DNA of 64,000 bases, taken from contig NZ_JAFCLZ010000001.1 in assembly GCF_018130165.1 (NCBI RefSeq), positions 62,001 through 126,000 on the forward strand, read 5' to 3'. A model generated the notes under the pieces. It was given only the letters and a program-made list of their open reading frames with translations, did no database searches and was not told the origin of the DNA. Position 1 is the stretch's first letter. Each line of letters opens with the position of its first letter. This stretch comes from Bradyrhizobium sp. JYMT SZCCT0180 (GTDB lineage: Bacteria > Pseudomonadota > Alphaproteobacteria > Rhizobiales > Xanthobacteraceae). Shown here piece by piece: positions 33,792 through 41,624 of the stretch. The position numbers and the translations under genes were made by a program.

Positions 33792-34451
33792 TCAGATATC
33801 GCGGCCCTCGACCTTTTCCGTCAGCGTCTTGACCAGTTCCGGCACCTTTTCGAGGTACGGGTTGACCGCGAGCGCCTTGCGGAACGCTTCCAGCGCCCGC
33901 TTTTCCTCGCCGATGTCCTGCATGATCATGCCGAGCCCGGCCAGCGCGCCGAAATGGCGGGGTTCGCGGACCAGCACCTGCCGGATGTCCTCGAGCGAAT
34001 GGGCGTAGTCGTTCTTCAGATAATACAGCGTCGCGCGCCGATTCCAGGCTTCGACATAATCGGGTCGCAGCTTGACCACGGCATCCAGCAGCTTCAGCGC
34101 GACGTCGGCCTTCTGCGCGTCCATGGCCGCCTTGGCGCGCACCATCAACAGCGCCGCGGTATCGCTCGGGGTCTGCATCCACAGCGCCCAGATCCGCGCC
34201 TCGACATGCTTGGCGCTGGCCTCATCGGGCGCAGCCTTCAGCGCACCGAACAGGAAATCCAGACCGCGCGTCCGATCGGCGCCGACCTTCGGCAGTTTGC
34301 TCGGCGCTTCCGGCAGCTTCTTCTGTTGCTTGGGCGGCGGGATGATCCGGGGATCGTTCTGGGCAAACGCCATCACCGGCACGGCTGTCATGACAGCGGC
34401 GACAAGGATCGCGATCCGGCAGTTAGGAGCTTGCAGGAATCTCAAAGCCAT
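33792..34451 (-). CDS. Secreted TPR-repeat protein
   Basis: The 219-aa protein has a signal sequence (AILVAAVMTAVPVMAFA, about residues 14-30), a Pro/Lys linker (IIPPPKQQKKLPEAPSKLP), then TPR-type helices from about residue 60. Repeats are visible in LMVRAKAAMDAQKADVALKL, LRPDYVEAWNRRATLYYL, DYAHSLEDIRQVLVREPRHF and KRALEAFRKALAVNPYLEK, ending in LVKTLTEKVEGRDI. It is a periplasmic protein-protein interaction scaffold of unknown partner. Genes of this kind are common singletons in Bradyrhizobium. Confidence 0.82.
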   Translation of the reverse strand: MALRFLQAPNCRIAILVAAVMTAVPVMAFAQNDPRIIPPPKQQKKLPEAPSKLPKVGADRTRGLDFLFGALKAAPDEASAKHVEARIWALWMQTPSDTAALLMVRAKAAMDAQKADVALKLLDAVVKLRPDYVEAWNRRATLYYLKNDYAHSLEDIRQVLVREPRHFGALAGLGMIMQDIGEEKRALEAFRKALAVNPYLEKVPELVKTLTEKVEGRDI

Positions 34452-34544
34452 GGGGCAAGTCTAGACGCACAAAAACGCGCTGCAAAGCAGCACGTCGTCA
34501 AAGACCTGTGAAGCGTGACGGAATCTAAGGGCGAAAAGCCGACC

Positions 34545-34670
34545 TCAGCCCTGACGGGCCTTGAAGCGGCGCTGCACCTTGTTGATCACGTAGACCCGGC
34601 CCTTGCGGCGGACCAGACGGTTGTTGCGGTGGCGACCGCGCAACGATTTCAGCGAGTTACGGACCTTCAT
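34545..34670 (-). CDS. rpmJ: 50S ribosomal protein L36 (zinc-free type)
   Basis: A 41-aa basic protein reading [20 protein letters not shown] and ending [14 protein letters not shown]. This is the L36 form of alphaproteobacteria in which the zinc-binding Cys residues are absent. It is part of the large ribosomal subunit. The gene is monocistronic here. Confidence 0.95.
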   Translation of the reverse strand: MKVRNSLKSLRGRHRNNRLVRRKGRVYVINKVQRRFKARQG

Positions 34671-35002
34671 GGGACAATCCTGATGCGTTGAAAGGCCGTG
34701 ATGGAGGCCGAACCTGCGCTACCCGAAAGTGGCAAAATGAGATTTTTCCCGCCAGCGGCCATACCGCCCGGGACGGGGCGGTTTCTAAGCCATCGCAGGG
34801 GAGAATGTCAATCAACCCTGCGAAATCCGGTCCATCTGCCTCGGGAGGCTGCTAGCCAGCTGATTCTCCAGCGATTTTTCTCGGGAATCCAGCGTCAATT
34901 AGCCCCAGATTTTGGACCCCGGTGCCAGCGCGAACCGTATAAGAGGAATCGCTCCCTTGCGCCGCCGACGGCGCCTCCCCGCAGAATGGAACTAGCCTCC
35001 TT
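34671..35002. other. Gene-free stretch between rpmJ and the desaturase
   Basis: About 330 bases that must hold the divergent promoters of rpmJ and the desaturase. Short open frames lack ribosome sites. No repeat or hairpin of note was found. Confidence 0.5.
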
Positions 35003-36031
35003 ATGACGACCGCTCCCCGGCCGACCGTCAAGACTGCGGTGCTGACCCCTGACGCCCCGATTAACCTGCCCCCAGGCGCCAGGCTGCTGCTGCCGGCCGG
35101 CGTGCTGCCGTATCAGCTCAACTGGCCCTACATTCTGGGGATCGGCGCCTACCACGCCCTGGCGCTGCTGGCGTTGCTGCCAGGCTATTTCAGCTGGAGC
35201 GGCCTGATCGTCGCCATCGTGGGCACGCATCTGTGCGGGCTGTTCGGCATCAACCTTTGCTACCACCGGCTGCTCACCCATCGCGGCCTGAAATGCCCGA
35301 AATGGCTGGAGCACGCGATGGTTGTCATCGCGATGTCCTGCCTGCAGGAAACGCCGGCGCGCTGGGTCGCGATCCACCGCCGGCACCATCAATTCGCCGA
35401 CCAGCAGCCGGACCCGCACAGCCCGCTGGCAAGTTTCTTCTGGGCCCATATCGGCTGGATCCTGGTGCATCAGCCGGAGCTGTCGCGGCTCGGGATCTAT
35501 GAGCGCTACGCCAAGGACATTTTGCGCGATCGCTTCTATGTCGCGCTGGAACGCCATCACTGGCTGATCTGGATCAATCTCATCCAGATGCCGCTGTTCT
35601 TCGCCGCCGGATTCGCCGTGGCCTGGCTGCTTGGCGCAACGCCGGCCGACGCAACGCAGACCGGCCTCGGCATTCTCCTGTTCGGCGTCTTCGTCCGCAC
35701 CGTGCTGGTCTGGCACATCACCTGGGCGGTCAATTCGGTGACGCATGTCTGGGGCTACCGGAATTATGAGACCGACGAGGACAGCCGCAACAATATGATC
35801 GTCGGCCTGATCTCCAACGGCGAAGGCTGGCACAACAACCACCACGCCGACCCCCGTTCGGCGCGCCATGGTCATCGCTGGTGGGAGATGGACAACACCT
35901 GGCTCACCATTCGCTTTCTGGCATGGCTCGGATTGGCCACCGACGTGGTGCCGCCGAGCGCGCATCTGGCAAAGCAGCCTGCCGGGAGCAAACTGACGAC
36001 GCGCGGCTCGACCGGCGTCCCAGCCGAGTAG
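35003..36031 (+). CDS. Membrane fatty-acid desaturase (acyl-CoA desaturase type)
   Basis: The 342-aa protein has the three histidine boxes that bind the di-iron centre: HRLLTH (88-93), HRRHH (125-129) and a WHNNHH box near residue 276. Four hydrophobic membrane segments are spaced as in delta-9 desaturases (about 45-62, 66-84, 195-215, 220-240). It introduces a double bond into long-chain acyl groups in the cytoplasmic membrane and so controls fluidity. No partner ferredoxin or cytochrome b5 domain is attached. It is monocistronic. Confidence 0.92.
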   Translation: MTTAPRPTVKTAVLTPDAPINLPPGARLLLPAGVLPYQLNWPYILGIGAYHALALLALLPGYFSWSGLIVAIVGTHLCGLFGINLCYHRLLTHRGLKCPKWLEHAMVVIAMSCLQETPARWVAIHRRHHQFADQQPDPHSPLASFFWAHIGWILVHQPELSRLGIYERYAKDILRDRFYVALERHHWLIWINLIQMPLFFAAGFAVAWLLGATPADATQTGLGILLFGVFVRTVLVWHITWAVNSVTHVWGYRNYETDEDSRNNMIVGLISNGEGWHNNHHADPRSARHGHRWWEMDNTWLTIRFLAWLGLATDVVPPSAHLAKQPAGSKLTTRGSTGVPAE

Positions 36032-36317
36032 AGGGTCCACTCAACGCGGCTTTTGCTTCCAACCGAAAATATCGAAAACAACCCCATGCAAAGAAACAAG
36101 GGGTGTCGCCGATGTGGATGCTTTGCCCGCGAAACATTTGACGCGTCGGGCAAATCACCGGCACTATTTTAACATTGCGCAACTTCAAGACCGCTCATGG
36201 CCCTGCCAAACGGCTGTTTGCGCGTGCAGGCAACTTGTAGCCAGTACAGCCATTAACCGTTCCGCCGATCGGAGATCGGATCAATGGTTCACGCGCCGGC
36301 GAGCCTGCAACTTCCGG

Positions 36318-36515
36318 CTAGGCGGTAACGTCGAGATTGCCGCCGACGCCGGGGCCAGGATCGGCGGGCGAAGACTGCCCGGCCAAAAGCGCCTGGGCCG
36401 CGATTTTCTCCGCATCTGCCTTGGCGGTGGATCTCAGGACGGTGGTCGCGATTTGCAGCTGCTTACTCTCATCCTGAGTGGCGAGAATGCCGCTGACCAT
36501 GGTCGAGATATCCAT
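36318..36515 (-). CDS. YjfB-family putative motility protein
   Basis: 65 aa from the ATG at 36515 with GGAG eight bases upstream. It starts MDISTMVSGILATQDESKQL and continues with a helix (ATTVLRSTAKADAEKIAAQ) and a Gly/Pro-rich tail. This matches the short YjfB family, linked by annotation to motility but without known activity. No flagellar gene is nearby. Confidence 0.75.
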   Translation of the reverse strand: MDISTMVSGILATQDESKQLQIATTVLRSTAKADAEKIAAQALLAGQSSPADPGPGVGGNLDVTA

Positions 36516-36621
36516 ACGCAACGCTCCAACGCGGGGCAGACTACGGGCGGAGGTCGCAGACTACCTGGCGGAGGTTAATGTCGCGTGTCTCGGACGCGGA
36601 CCGGAAAGCTGCGGCCTGTCG

Positions 36622-36707
36622 CTATCGCGCCGGAACCGGCTTGTCGCCACTGTGGTCGTAGAAGCCGCGTTGGGTCTTGCTGCCGAGCCGACCGGCCCAG
36701 GCACCGT
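36622..36707 (-). pseudogene. C-terminal remnant of a 3-hydroxyacyl-CoA dehydrogenase
   Basis: The minus-strand frame ending at the TAG at 36622 reads GRLGSKTQRGFYDHSGDKPV before the stop. That is the conserved C-terminal end of 3-hydroxybutyryl-CoA dehydrogenases (GRKTGRGFYDY). Nothing upstream continues the gene, so only about 28 codons remain. It adjoins the truncated maoC copy and marks a rearrangement junction. Confidence 0.65.
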
Positions 36708-36753
36708 GGTTTATGGCAACGCCTTGGATACCGAGATTCGACGTCAACACGGA

Positions 36754-37050
36754 TCATGCGGCCGCGTCGTCCGGAAACTCGACCATCGCCTCGCCGCTCG
36801 CGACCTTCTCGCCCGTCTGGTTGCGCACCATGACGTCGATCAGCACCCAGCGCGAGTTCTTGGTCACCCGCTTCGACTTGACCATTCCCTTCGGCTGGAT
36901 GGTGTCGCCGGACTTCATCGGCTTGACCCATCGCGTTTCCAGCCGCCGGTGGATAGCGTCAGCTGAATAGGCCCAGTCGGTCAGCATCCGCGAGATCGGC
37001 CCGAAATTGTTCATGCCGTGCATCATGATGCCGCCGAAATTGGTCTTACC
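36754..37050 (-). pseudogene. Truncated MaoC-dehydratase copy
   Basis: The C-terminal two thirds of the MaoC-like gene at 43045 is repeated here with about 90 percent identity by eye (MHGMNNFG-ISRMLTDWAY, IHRRLETRWVKP, VMVRNQTGEKVASGEAMVEF). Homology ends abruptly near 37050, where the ABC receptor gene stops. The N-terminal ~58 residues are missing and no ribosome site precedes the remaining Met. It is a direct repeat of the intact copy 6.3 kb away. Confidence 0.8.
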
Positions 37051-37074
37051 CTGCGCGCGCGACCAACTGAGGCT

Positions 37075-38289
37075 TCAGCGGGTCGGGTTCTTGACCAGCG
37101 CGCACTTGCTCTCGGACAGCGGCCACACCGTCTCCTCGGGCGGAATCGAGCGAACGATCTCGAGATAGTCCCAAGGGTAGCGGGATTCCTCGGGCTTCTT
37201 TACCCGCGCGAGATACATCGTGCGTGTGACGCGGCCATCGTCGCGGATCTGCGCGTTCTCCGAGAAGGCGTCCTCGACCGGTATGGTGCGCATCTCCGCG
37301 GCGACCTTGTCGGCATCGTCGGTGCCGGCCTTGGCGACCGCCTTGAGATAGTGGCGAACCGCGCCGTAGACGCCGGCATGCAGCATCGAGGGCATCATCC
37401 CGGTCCGTGCCATGAACGCCTTCGACCAGCTGCGGGTCGCTTCATTCGTGTCCCAGTAGGAGGCGGTGGTGAGATAGGTGCCCTGTGTCGCCTTCAAGCC
37501 GAGGGCATGGACGTCCTGAAGGAAGAAGATCAGCGCCGCGAGGTTCTGACCGCCCTGCACTAGTCCGAACTCTCCGGCCTGCTTCATCGTGTTGGTGGTG
37601 TCGTTGCCCGCGTTGGCGATGCCGATGACCTTGGCGCCGGAGGACTGCGCGCGAAGCAGAAAGGAGGAAAAATCCGCCGTGTTGAGTGGATGGCGCAGCG
37701 CGCCCACGACCTTGCCGCCGGCGGCTTCGATCACTTTGGTCGCATCGGCCTGGAGCTGGTGCCCGAATGCATAGTCCGAGGCGAGGATAAACCAGGACGT
37801 TCCGCCCGCCTTCACAACTGCCGAGGCCGTCCCGTGCGACACCGCGTAGGTGTCATAGGTCCAGTGGAATCCGTAAGGCGAGCACTGTTCGTTGGTGAGC
37901 GCGGTGGTGCCGGCGCCGGAATAAAGCGCGATCCGCTTCTTCTCGCGCGCCGCATTCTGCACCGCGAGCGCGACGCCCGAGTTCGGCACGTCGACGATCG
38001 CATCGACGCCCTCCACGTCGAACCAGCGTCGCGCGATCGAGAGGCCGATGTCGGCCTTGTGCTGATGGTCCGCCGAGATCACCTGCACGGGCTTGCCGAG
38101 CACGGTGCCGCCGATTTCCTCGACCGCCATTTCGGCGGCAGCAACCGATCCCTTGCCGGTGATATCGGCCGTCACGCCGGCAAGATCGGTGAGAACGCCG
38201 AGCTTGACGACATCGCCGCTGATCTGGGCTTGCGCCGCGGCCGGCAGCAATGCGGTCAGGAGTGCAACGCCGAGTACATTCAGCCTCAT
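37075..38289 (-). CDS. LivK-type ABC transporter substrate-binding protein
   Basis: 404 aa from the ATG at 38289 with GGAGGAAATCC upstream; a longer frame to 38892 is a shadow of the next gene. A signal peptide (MRLNVLGVALLTALLPAAAQ) precedes the type I periplasmic-binding fold: VKLGVLTDLAGVTADITGKG, VISADHQHKADIGLSIARRW, VDAIVDVPNSGVALAVQNAA. This is the family of branched-chain amino acid and aromatic-compound receptors. No permease or ATPase gene adjoins it. With the hydrolase upstream and MaoC genes nearby, an aromatic or acyl substrate is more likely than an amino acid. Confidence 0.92.
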   Translation of the reverse strand: MRLNVLGVALLTALLPAAAQAQISGDVVKLGVLTDLAGVTADITGKGSVAAAEMAVEEIGGTVLGKPVQVISADHQHKADIGLSIARRWFDVEGVDAIVDVPNSGVALAVQNAAREKKRIALYSGAGTTALTNEQCSPYGFHWTYDTYAVSHGTASAVVKAGGTSWFILASDYAFGHQLQADATKVIEAAGGKVVGALRHPLNTADFSSFLLRAQSSGAKVIGIANAGNDTTNTMKQAGEFGLVQGGQNLAALIFFLQDVHALGLKATQGTYLTTASYWDTNEATRSWSKAFMARTGMMPSMLHAGVYGAVRHYLKAVAKAGTDDADKVAAEMRTIPVEDAFSENAQIRDDGRVTRTMYLARVKKPEESRYPWDYLEIVRSIPPEETVWPLSESKCALVKNPTR

Positions 38290-38342
38290 CCTGGATTTCC
38301 TCCCCGTAAGCGTTTTCTGGTGGTCTTTTCTGGCGGTTTGCG

Positions 38343-39290
38343 TCAGCAACCGCTGACGTCGAGCCAGTCGAGAACCATCGCGGCGAGTTCGTCGCTGTTG
38401 TCCTCGATCATCATCATGTGACCGTTGCCGCGGATGCCGCGCTCCGGCAGCCATACGAACTCCGCGCCGAGATAGCTGGCCGTCGCCTCGTCCACCTCGC
38501 GGGGGTGGCGCGCGTCGTGATCGCCGGTCACGATCAGAATCCGGTGCTCCTTGAGACTGGCCGGATCGCTGATCCTCAAGCCGCGTCCGCCGATGTTGAA
38601 TCGCTCGTTGAGGATGCGCGCGCTCTCCGGGACGATCGAACGGCGGTAGTTCTCGAAGGCTTGGCTCGGAAAGCGCGGCGCGTTCGCCCAATAGGCGGCG
38701 GCGAATTCGGCGCCGAACCACACCGGCCTGTTTTCCTCGGAATAGACCGGGCAGCCCGCGCGCGCGTCGTCGCGCAGCTGCAGAATGGCGGCTGGATCGT
38801 CGGGCAGGTCTGCAAGCAGGTTCGCGGGCGGTCCCGGCGCGATGGCGACGACCGCCACCACCAGATCGGGGCGCTGCTCCACCATCCACCACGCCATCGG
38901 TCCGCTGGCCGAATGCACCAGCAGCACCGCGGGTCCGACCCGCTCCAGAAGTCCGAGCAGCGCGCTTGCGACATCTTGCGTGCCAAGCCTTGCAAAGTCC
39001 GGCCCCATCGGCGAGCGGCCGTGGCCCGGCCAGTCAGGCACAAAGACGCTGCGGCCCGCGGCGGCGAAGCGCGGCGCCCAGCCCGGCCGCAAGTCCGGCG
39101 TCGCCAGATAGCAGGCGCCGGTATGGCCGCCCCCATGCACCATGACGACGGGCGCCTTGCGGGGCACGCGTTCAGTCGGACGGACGTGATCGACATAGAT
39201 GGGATGGGCCGCAGCTCCCGCGTAGAAGGCAGGCGGCACATTGTCCCATGACCCAGGCATGAATTCCCGCTGGGCCGGCACGGCGTCCAT
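38343..39290 (-). CDS. Alpha/beta hydrolase of the catabolic cluster
   Basis: The 315-aa protein has a GGAGG site before the ATG. Motifs are VVMVHGGGHTGACYLATPD (oxyanion), VPDWPGHGRSPMGPDFARLG, the nucleophile elbow LLVHSASGPMAWWM with Ser, VTGDHDARHPREVDE for the acid and IRGNGHMMMIEDNS for His. It lies 53 bp upstream of the LivK-type receptor gene and is probably co-transcribed with it. It is divergent from the MarR gene at 39379, which likely controls both. Hydrolysis of an ester or ring-cleavage product is plausible. Confidence 0.87.
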   Translation of the reverse strand: MDAVPAQREFMPGSWDNVPPAFYAGAAAHPIYVDHVRPTERVPRKAPVVMVHGGGHTGACYLATPDLRPGWAPRFAAAGRSVFVPDWPGHGRSPMGPDFARLGTQDVASALLGLLERVGPAVLLVHSASGPMAWWMVEQRPDLVVAVVAIAPGPPANLLADLPDDPAAILQLRDDARAGCPVYSEENRPVWFGAEFAAAYWANAPRFPSQAFENYRRSIVPESARILNERFNIGGRGLRISDPASLKEHRILIVTGDHDARHPREVDEATASYLGAEFVWLPERGIRGNGHMMMIEDNSDELAAMVLDWLDVSGC

Positions 39291-39370
39291 GCCACCCTCC
39301 CTGTCGCTCGCATTGATCTTTCTTGTTGTCCGGCGATGCTAAGGTGGCACCGATTCTGATGCAAGATGAA

Positions 39371-39407
39371 AGTCACAGATGAGACTAAAAAAGTCACATA
39401 TAAGACT
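39371..39407. promoter_or_regulatory. Direct-repeat operator over the marR start codon
   Basis: Two copies of a 16-base element, AGTCACAGATGAGACT (39371-39386) and AGTCACATATAAGACT (39392-39407), begin exactly 21 bp apart, two helical turns. The first contains the marR ATG. This suggests autorepression and control of the divergent hydrolase promoter. Confidence 0.45.
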
Positions 39408-39924
39408 ATCTAGACCGAAGGCCGCACCGGCCCGCACCGCGCGTCAGGGTGCGGCCGGCGCGATCGCCGACGTGCTCGGCGGCACCGAGATCAAGATCGC
39501 CTACAAGATGGGTTACGTGCTGAACTTCTACCGCGAGCCTTCATTCCGGAAGATCGAGATGGAGTTCGGCCTGACCCGCCCCGAGATCGTCACGCTGATC
39601 TTCCTGAATTTTCGCGAGGCCGTGACCGCAAGCGACATCTGCGAATATACCGGCCACCTCAAGGCGAATATCAGCCGCGGGATCATCGCGCTCGAGAAGA
39701 AAAAGCTGTTGCGCCGCGAAGCCGACAGCACCGACAACCGGCGCCAGATTCTGTTCATCACACCGGCCGGCCGCGCGCTCTATGCGCAGTACATTCCGGC
39801 GCTGCGCGAGCGCGAGCGCAACATGCTTGCCTGCCTGACCCAGCCGGAGCGCAAGGCGTTCGAACGCCTGCTCGACAAACTCGCCGGCCATGTGCCGCTC
39901 TGGGCGGCGCTCGGTGAATTGTAA
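39379..39924 (+). CDS. MarR-family transcriptional regulator
   Basis: 181 aa. After a basic, disordered N-terminus (about 1-28) comes the MarR winged helix: GLTRPEIVTLIFLNFREAVT, ASDICEYTGHLKANISRGII (recognition helix), LEKKKLLRREADSTDNRRQI (wing) and AGRALYAQYIPALRERERN. MarR proteins of this kind repress aromatic or acyl-CoA degradation genes and respond to CoA thioesters. It is divergent from the hydrolase/receptor pair. A fragment of this gene is duplicated at 41480. Confidence 0.9.
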   Translation: MRLKKSHIRLSRPKAAPARTARQGAAGAIADVLGGTEIKIAYKMGYVLNFYREPSFRKIEMEFGLTRPEIVTLIFLNFREAVTASDICEYTGHLKANISRGIIALEKKKLLRREADSTDNRRQILFITPAGRALYAQYIPALRERERNMLACLTQPERKAFERLLDKLAGHVPLWAALGEL

Positions 39925-39949
39925 GGCGGCGCGCCGGTGCAGCACCCAG

Positions 39950-40014
39950 AGCCTTTTCCGTTTCGATTGAATCGGAACGGGGCTCTAGATTCACTTCGCT
40001 GGAAAACGCTCTAG
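39950..40014. repeat. Dispersed repeat family, copy 4
   Basis: AGAGCCTTTTCCGTT, GAATCGGAACGGGGCTCTAG and GAAAACGCTCTAG match the outer parts of the copy at 23195; the TTTTGACGCG centre is deleted. The rest of the gap to 40277 holds only the region upstream of the peptide gene at 40278. Confidence 0.6.
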
Positions 40015-40277
40015 GACGCGGACGGCGGCCGCGGACCGCCGAACCGATGACGTCCGTTTTTGGGAGCAGAGCGACCTCGCCAATGCAGGCGCTGACTTCC
40101 GCAAATGACTTAAAACGGACTTGCTGCGCCTCCGCACACCGGAGATCAAATAAGCCATTGCCCGGGCCGTGAAACAATGCTGCAATCCGGATGAAGTCGT
40201 TTTCTATGTCTTGCGAACTCGTCCCGAAACCGACCCGTGGTCTCGCTCGACCTGCGGTCACACAACGGAGGTCCGCC

Positions 40278-40445
40278 ATGGCCAAGATCAGGAAGCAAAA
40301 CGAGGAAGCGAAAACAACCAAAGCTCCCGACCTGGAAACGGCAGACCTGACCACCGCCGAACTCGACGCGGTGAATGGCGGTACGAGAATAACGGAAAAG
40401 TATAACGAATCGGCTCGGAAGGTAATTGACAAGCTTCGTGGATGA
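40278..40445 (+). CDS. Double-glycine-leader peptide 2
   Basis: The 55-aa ORF has a GGAGG site before the ATG. Residues 24-35 read LTTAELDAVNGG, the same leader type as at 3165 and 41168. The N-terminus (MAKIRKQNEEAKTTK) is charged; the 20 residues after GG (TRITEKYNESARKVIDKLRG) form a basic, amphipathic helix by eye. That would be the released peptide if cleaved after GG. A terminator with a UUCG loop follows at 40540. No exporter or modification gene is beside it. Confidence 0.65.
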   Translation: MAKIRKQNEEAKTTKAPDLETADLTTAELDAVNGGTRITEKYNESARKVIDKLRG

Positions 40446-40539
40446 CGGATCGAGGGTGCCATCGTGCACCTCGATCGAAATCGTCGGAAGTCAGACTTGG
40501 TACTGATGGTCGTTTGACTGTTTCAGGTTTTGAATTTGG

Positions 40540-40562
40540 AAGCCGCCTTCGGGCGGTTTTTC
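40540..40562 (+). terminator. UUCG-loop intrinsic terminator
   Basis: GCCGCC-TTCG-GGCGGT followed by TTTT, with an A-rich upstream flank. It lies about 95 bp after the stop of the peptide at 40278. Confidence 0.8.
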
Positions 40563-40584
40563 GTTGTGCAAGACTGCATCCGCT

Positions 40585-40713
40585 ATGTCAGACCGACAGA
40601 ACGGCGGTTTTGACCCCCTTGCGGAAGCGGTCGGCTTTAAGGGCGAGCGCCATAAACCTTCGTATAGTTCAGCGACCCGTTGGGATACCCGACGCTTACC
40701 TACGTCCAATTGA
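40585..40713 (+). CDS. Possible very small ORF between the two leader peptides
   Basis: ATG to TGA encodes 42 aa, starting MSDRQNGGFDPLAEAVGFKG and ending in a basic segment. There is no convincing ribosome site and no leader motif. It is listed because it is the only plausible frame in the 720-base gap; the gap also holds a hairpin terminator at 40804. Confidence 0.2.
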   Translation: MSDRQNGGFDPLAEAVGFKGERHKPSYSSATRWDTRRLPTSN

Positions 40714-40803
40714 GCCGCCGATCGCGATCATCTTAGCTAGGGGGGTGCGGTAGCGCCCCTTGCGCTATCGCTGCCCTCTTTGGGCGTTTCCTCCCTAGAC
40801 TTG

Positions 40804-40837
40804 GGCCGCTTGCGCCAACGCAGGCGGCCTTTCTTTT
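40804..40837 (+). terminator. Orphan intrinsic terminator
   Basis: An 11-bp stem GGCCGCTTGCG/CGCAGGCGGCC (one G-T pair), loop CCAA, followed by TTTCTTTTT. No gene ends within 90 bp upstream, so an unrecognised small RNA or the weak ORF at 40585 may use it. Confidence 0.75.
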
Positions 40838-41167
40838 TGTGTTTGCCGTCACGTCCGCAACAATGCCGCGCCAGCACTGATTCCAACCACAACGCTCCTG
40901 CCGCTTCGGCAAGCAAAGCAAGACGTGAGCGAGGAGGAAATGATCCGGCAGCGCCTCGCCGACTTCGAACGGACGCGCAGGTTGCCTTGAGGACTTCCTG
41001 AAGCAGGGTGCGAATGATCGAGGGCGCGGGAGACCTCGGCGTGTGATGCTGGTCACCTATTGGCTGTTACCGGGGGAACAGCGCATCATTGCAAGGTGGG
41101 GCATTTTCCCGGCATCGACGGAACGGGGCGAATGATCGCGCCGGTCGAGCTAGAGGGAGAATGTGCC

Positions 41168-41356
41168 ATGTCTAACGGGAATCGGAACGATCTTCGCGAC
41201 CTCACCGAGAACGACCTCGCCGCCGTCACGGGAGGCGGATATATCCATCTGCATCCGACTGGCTTTGGCGTCAGGGCCGACTTCATGATCGCTCAGAAGC
41301 AGCTGATGGAGAGCAACTATCGCGGCGCAATCGAAGTCCCGACAATTCGGCTGTGA
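41168..41356 (+). CDS. Double-glycine-leader peptide 3
   Basis: The 62-aa ORF has GGGAGA before its ATG. Residues 12-24 read LTENDLAAVTGGG, matching the leaders at 3165 and 40278. The part after GG (YIHLHPTGFGVRADFMIAQK and onward to TIRL) has two His and no Cys. It differs completely from the other two. Bases just downstream (41480 on) carry a duplicated marR fragment. Processing and export are inferred from the leader only. Confidence 0.65.
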   Translation: MSNGNRNDLRDLTENDLAAVTGGGYIHLHPTGFGVRADFMIAQKQLMESNYRGAIEVPTIRL

Positions 41357-41479
41357 GTGAAACGGTCACCTCGACCAAAAGTCGCCCCCGGTCGGCGTGA
41401 CCGACCTGGGGCGGATGGTCTCGACCAAGCCGGTCTAGCCAGCAGCCAGATTGCCTTGGCCACAGGCGGAGATCCGACA

Positions 41480-41567
41480 CGGCATCATCGCGCTCGAGAA
41501 GAAAACGCTGTTGCGCCGCGAAGCCGACAGCTCCGACGACCGGCGCCAAATCCTGTTTCATCACACC
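41480..41567 (+). pseudogene. Fragment of the marR gene
   Basis: About 88 bp repeat marR 39678-39764 (coding IIALEKKKLLRREADS and on) with a few substitutions and one extra T near 41557 that shifts the frame. Neither end of the gene is present. Confidence 0.75.
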
Positions 41568-41624
41568 ATCACGGCATGCCGGCCCGCAGGCTTCTGCAAT
41601 CTGTCGGAACGCGGTATGGCGCCG

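Noticed and set aside
36754..37026. Functional short MaoC protein
   Set aside because: It lacks the catalytic DxNPxH region and a ribosome site and ends at a duplication junction.
37075..38892. 605-codon frame for the LivK-type receptor
   Set aside because: Bases beyond 38289 are the hydrolase gene in another frame; a ribosome site and signal peptide fix the start at 38289.
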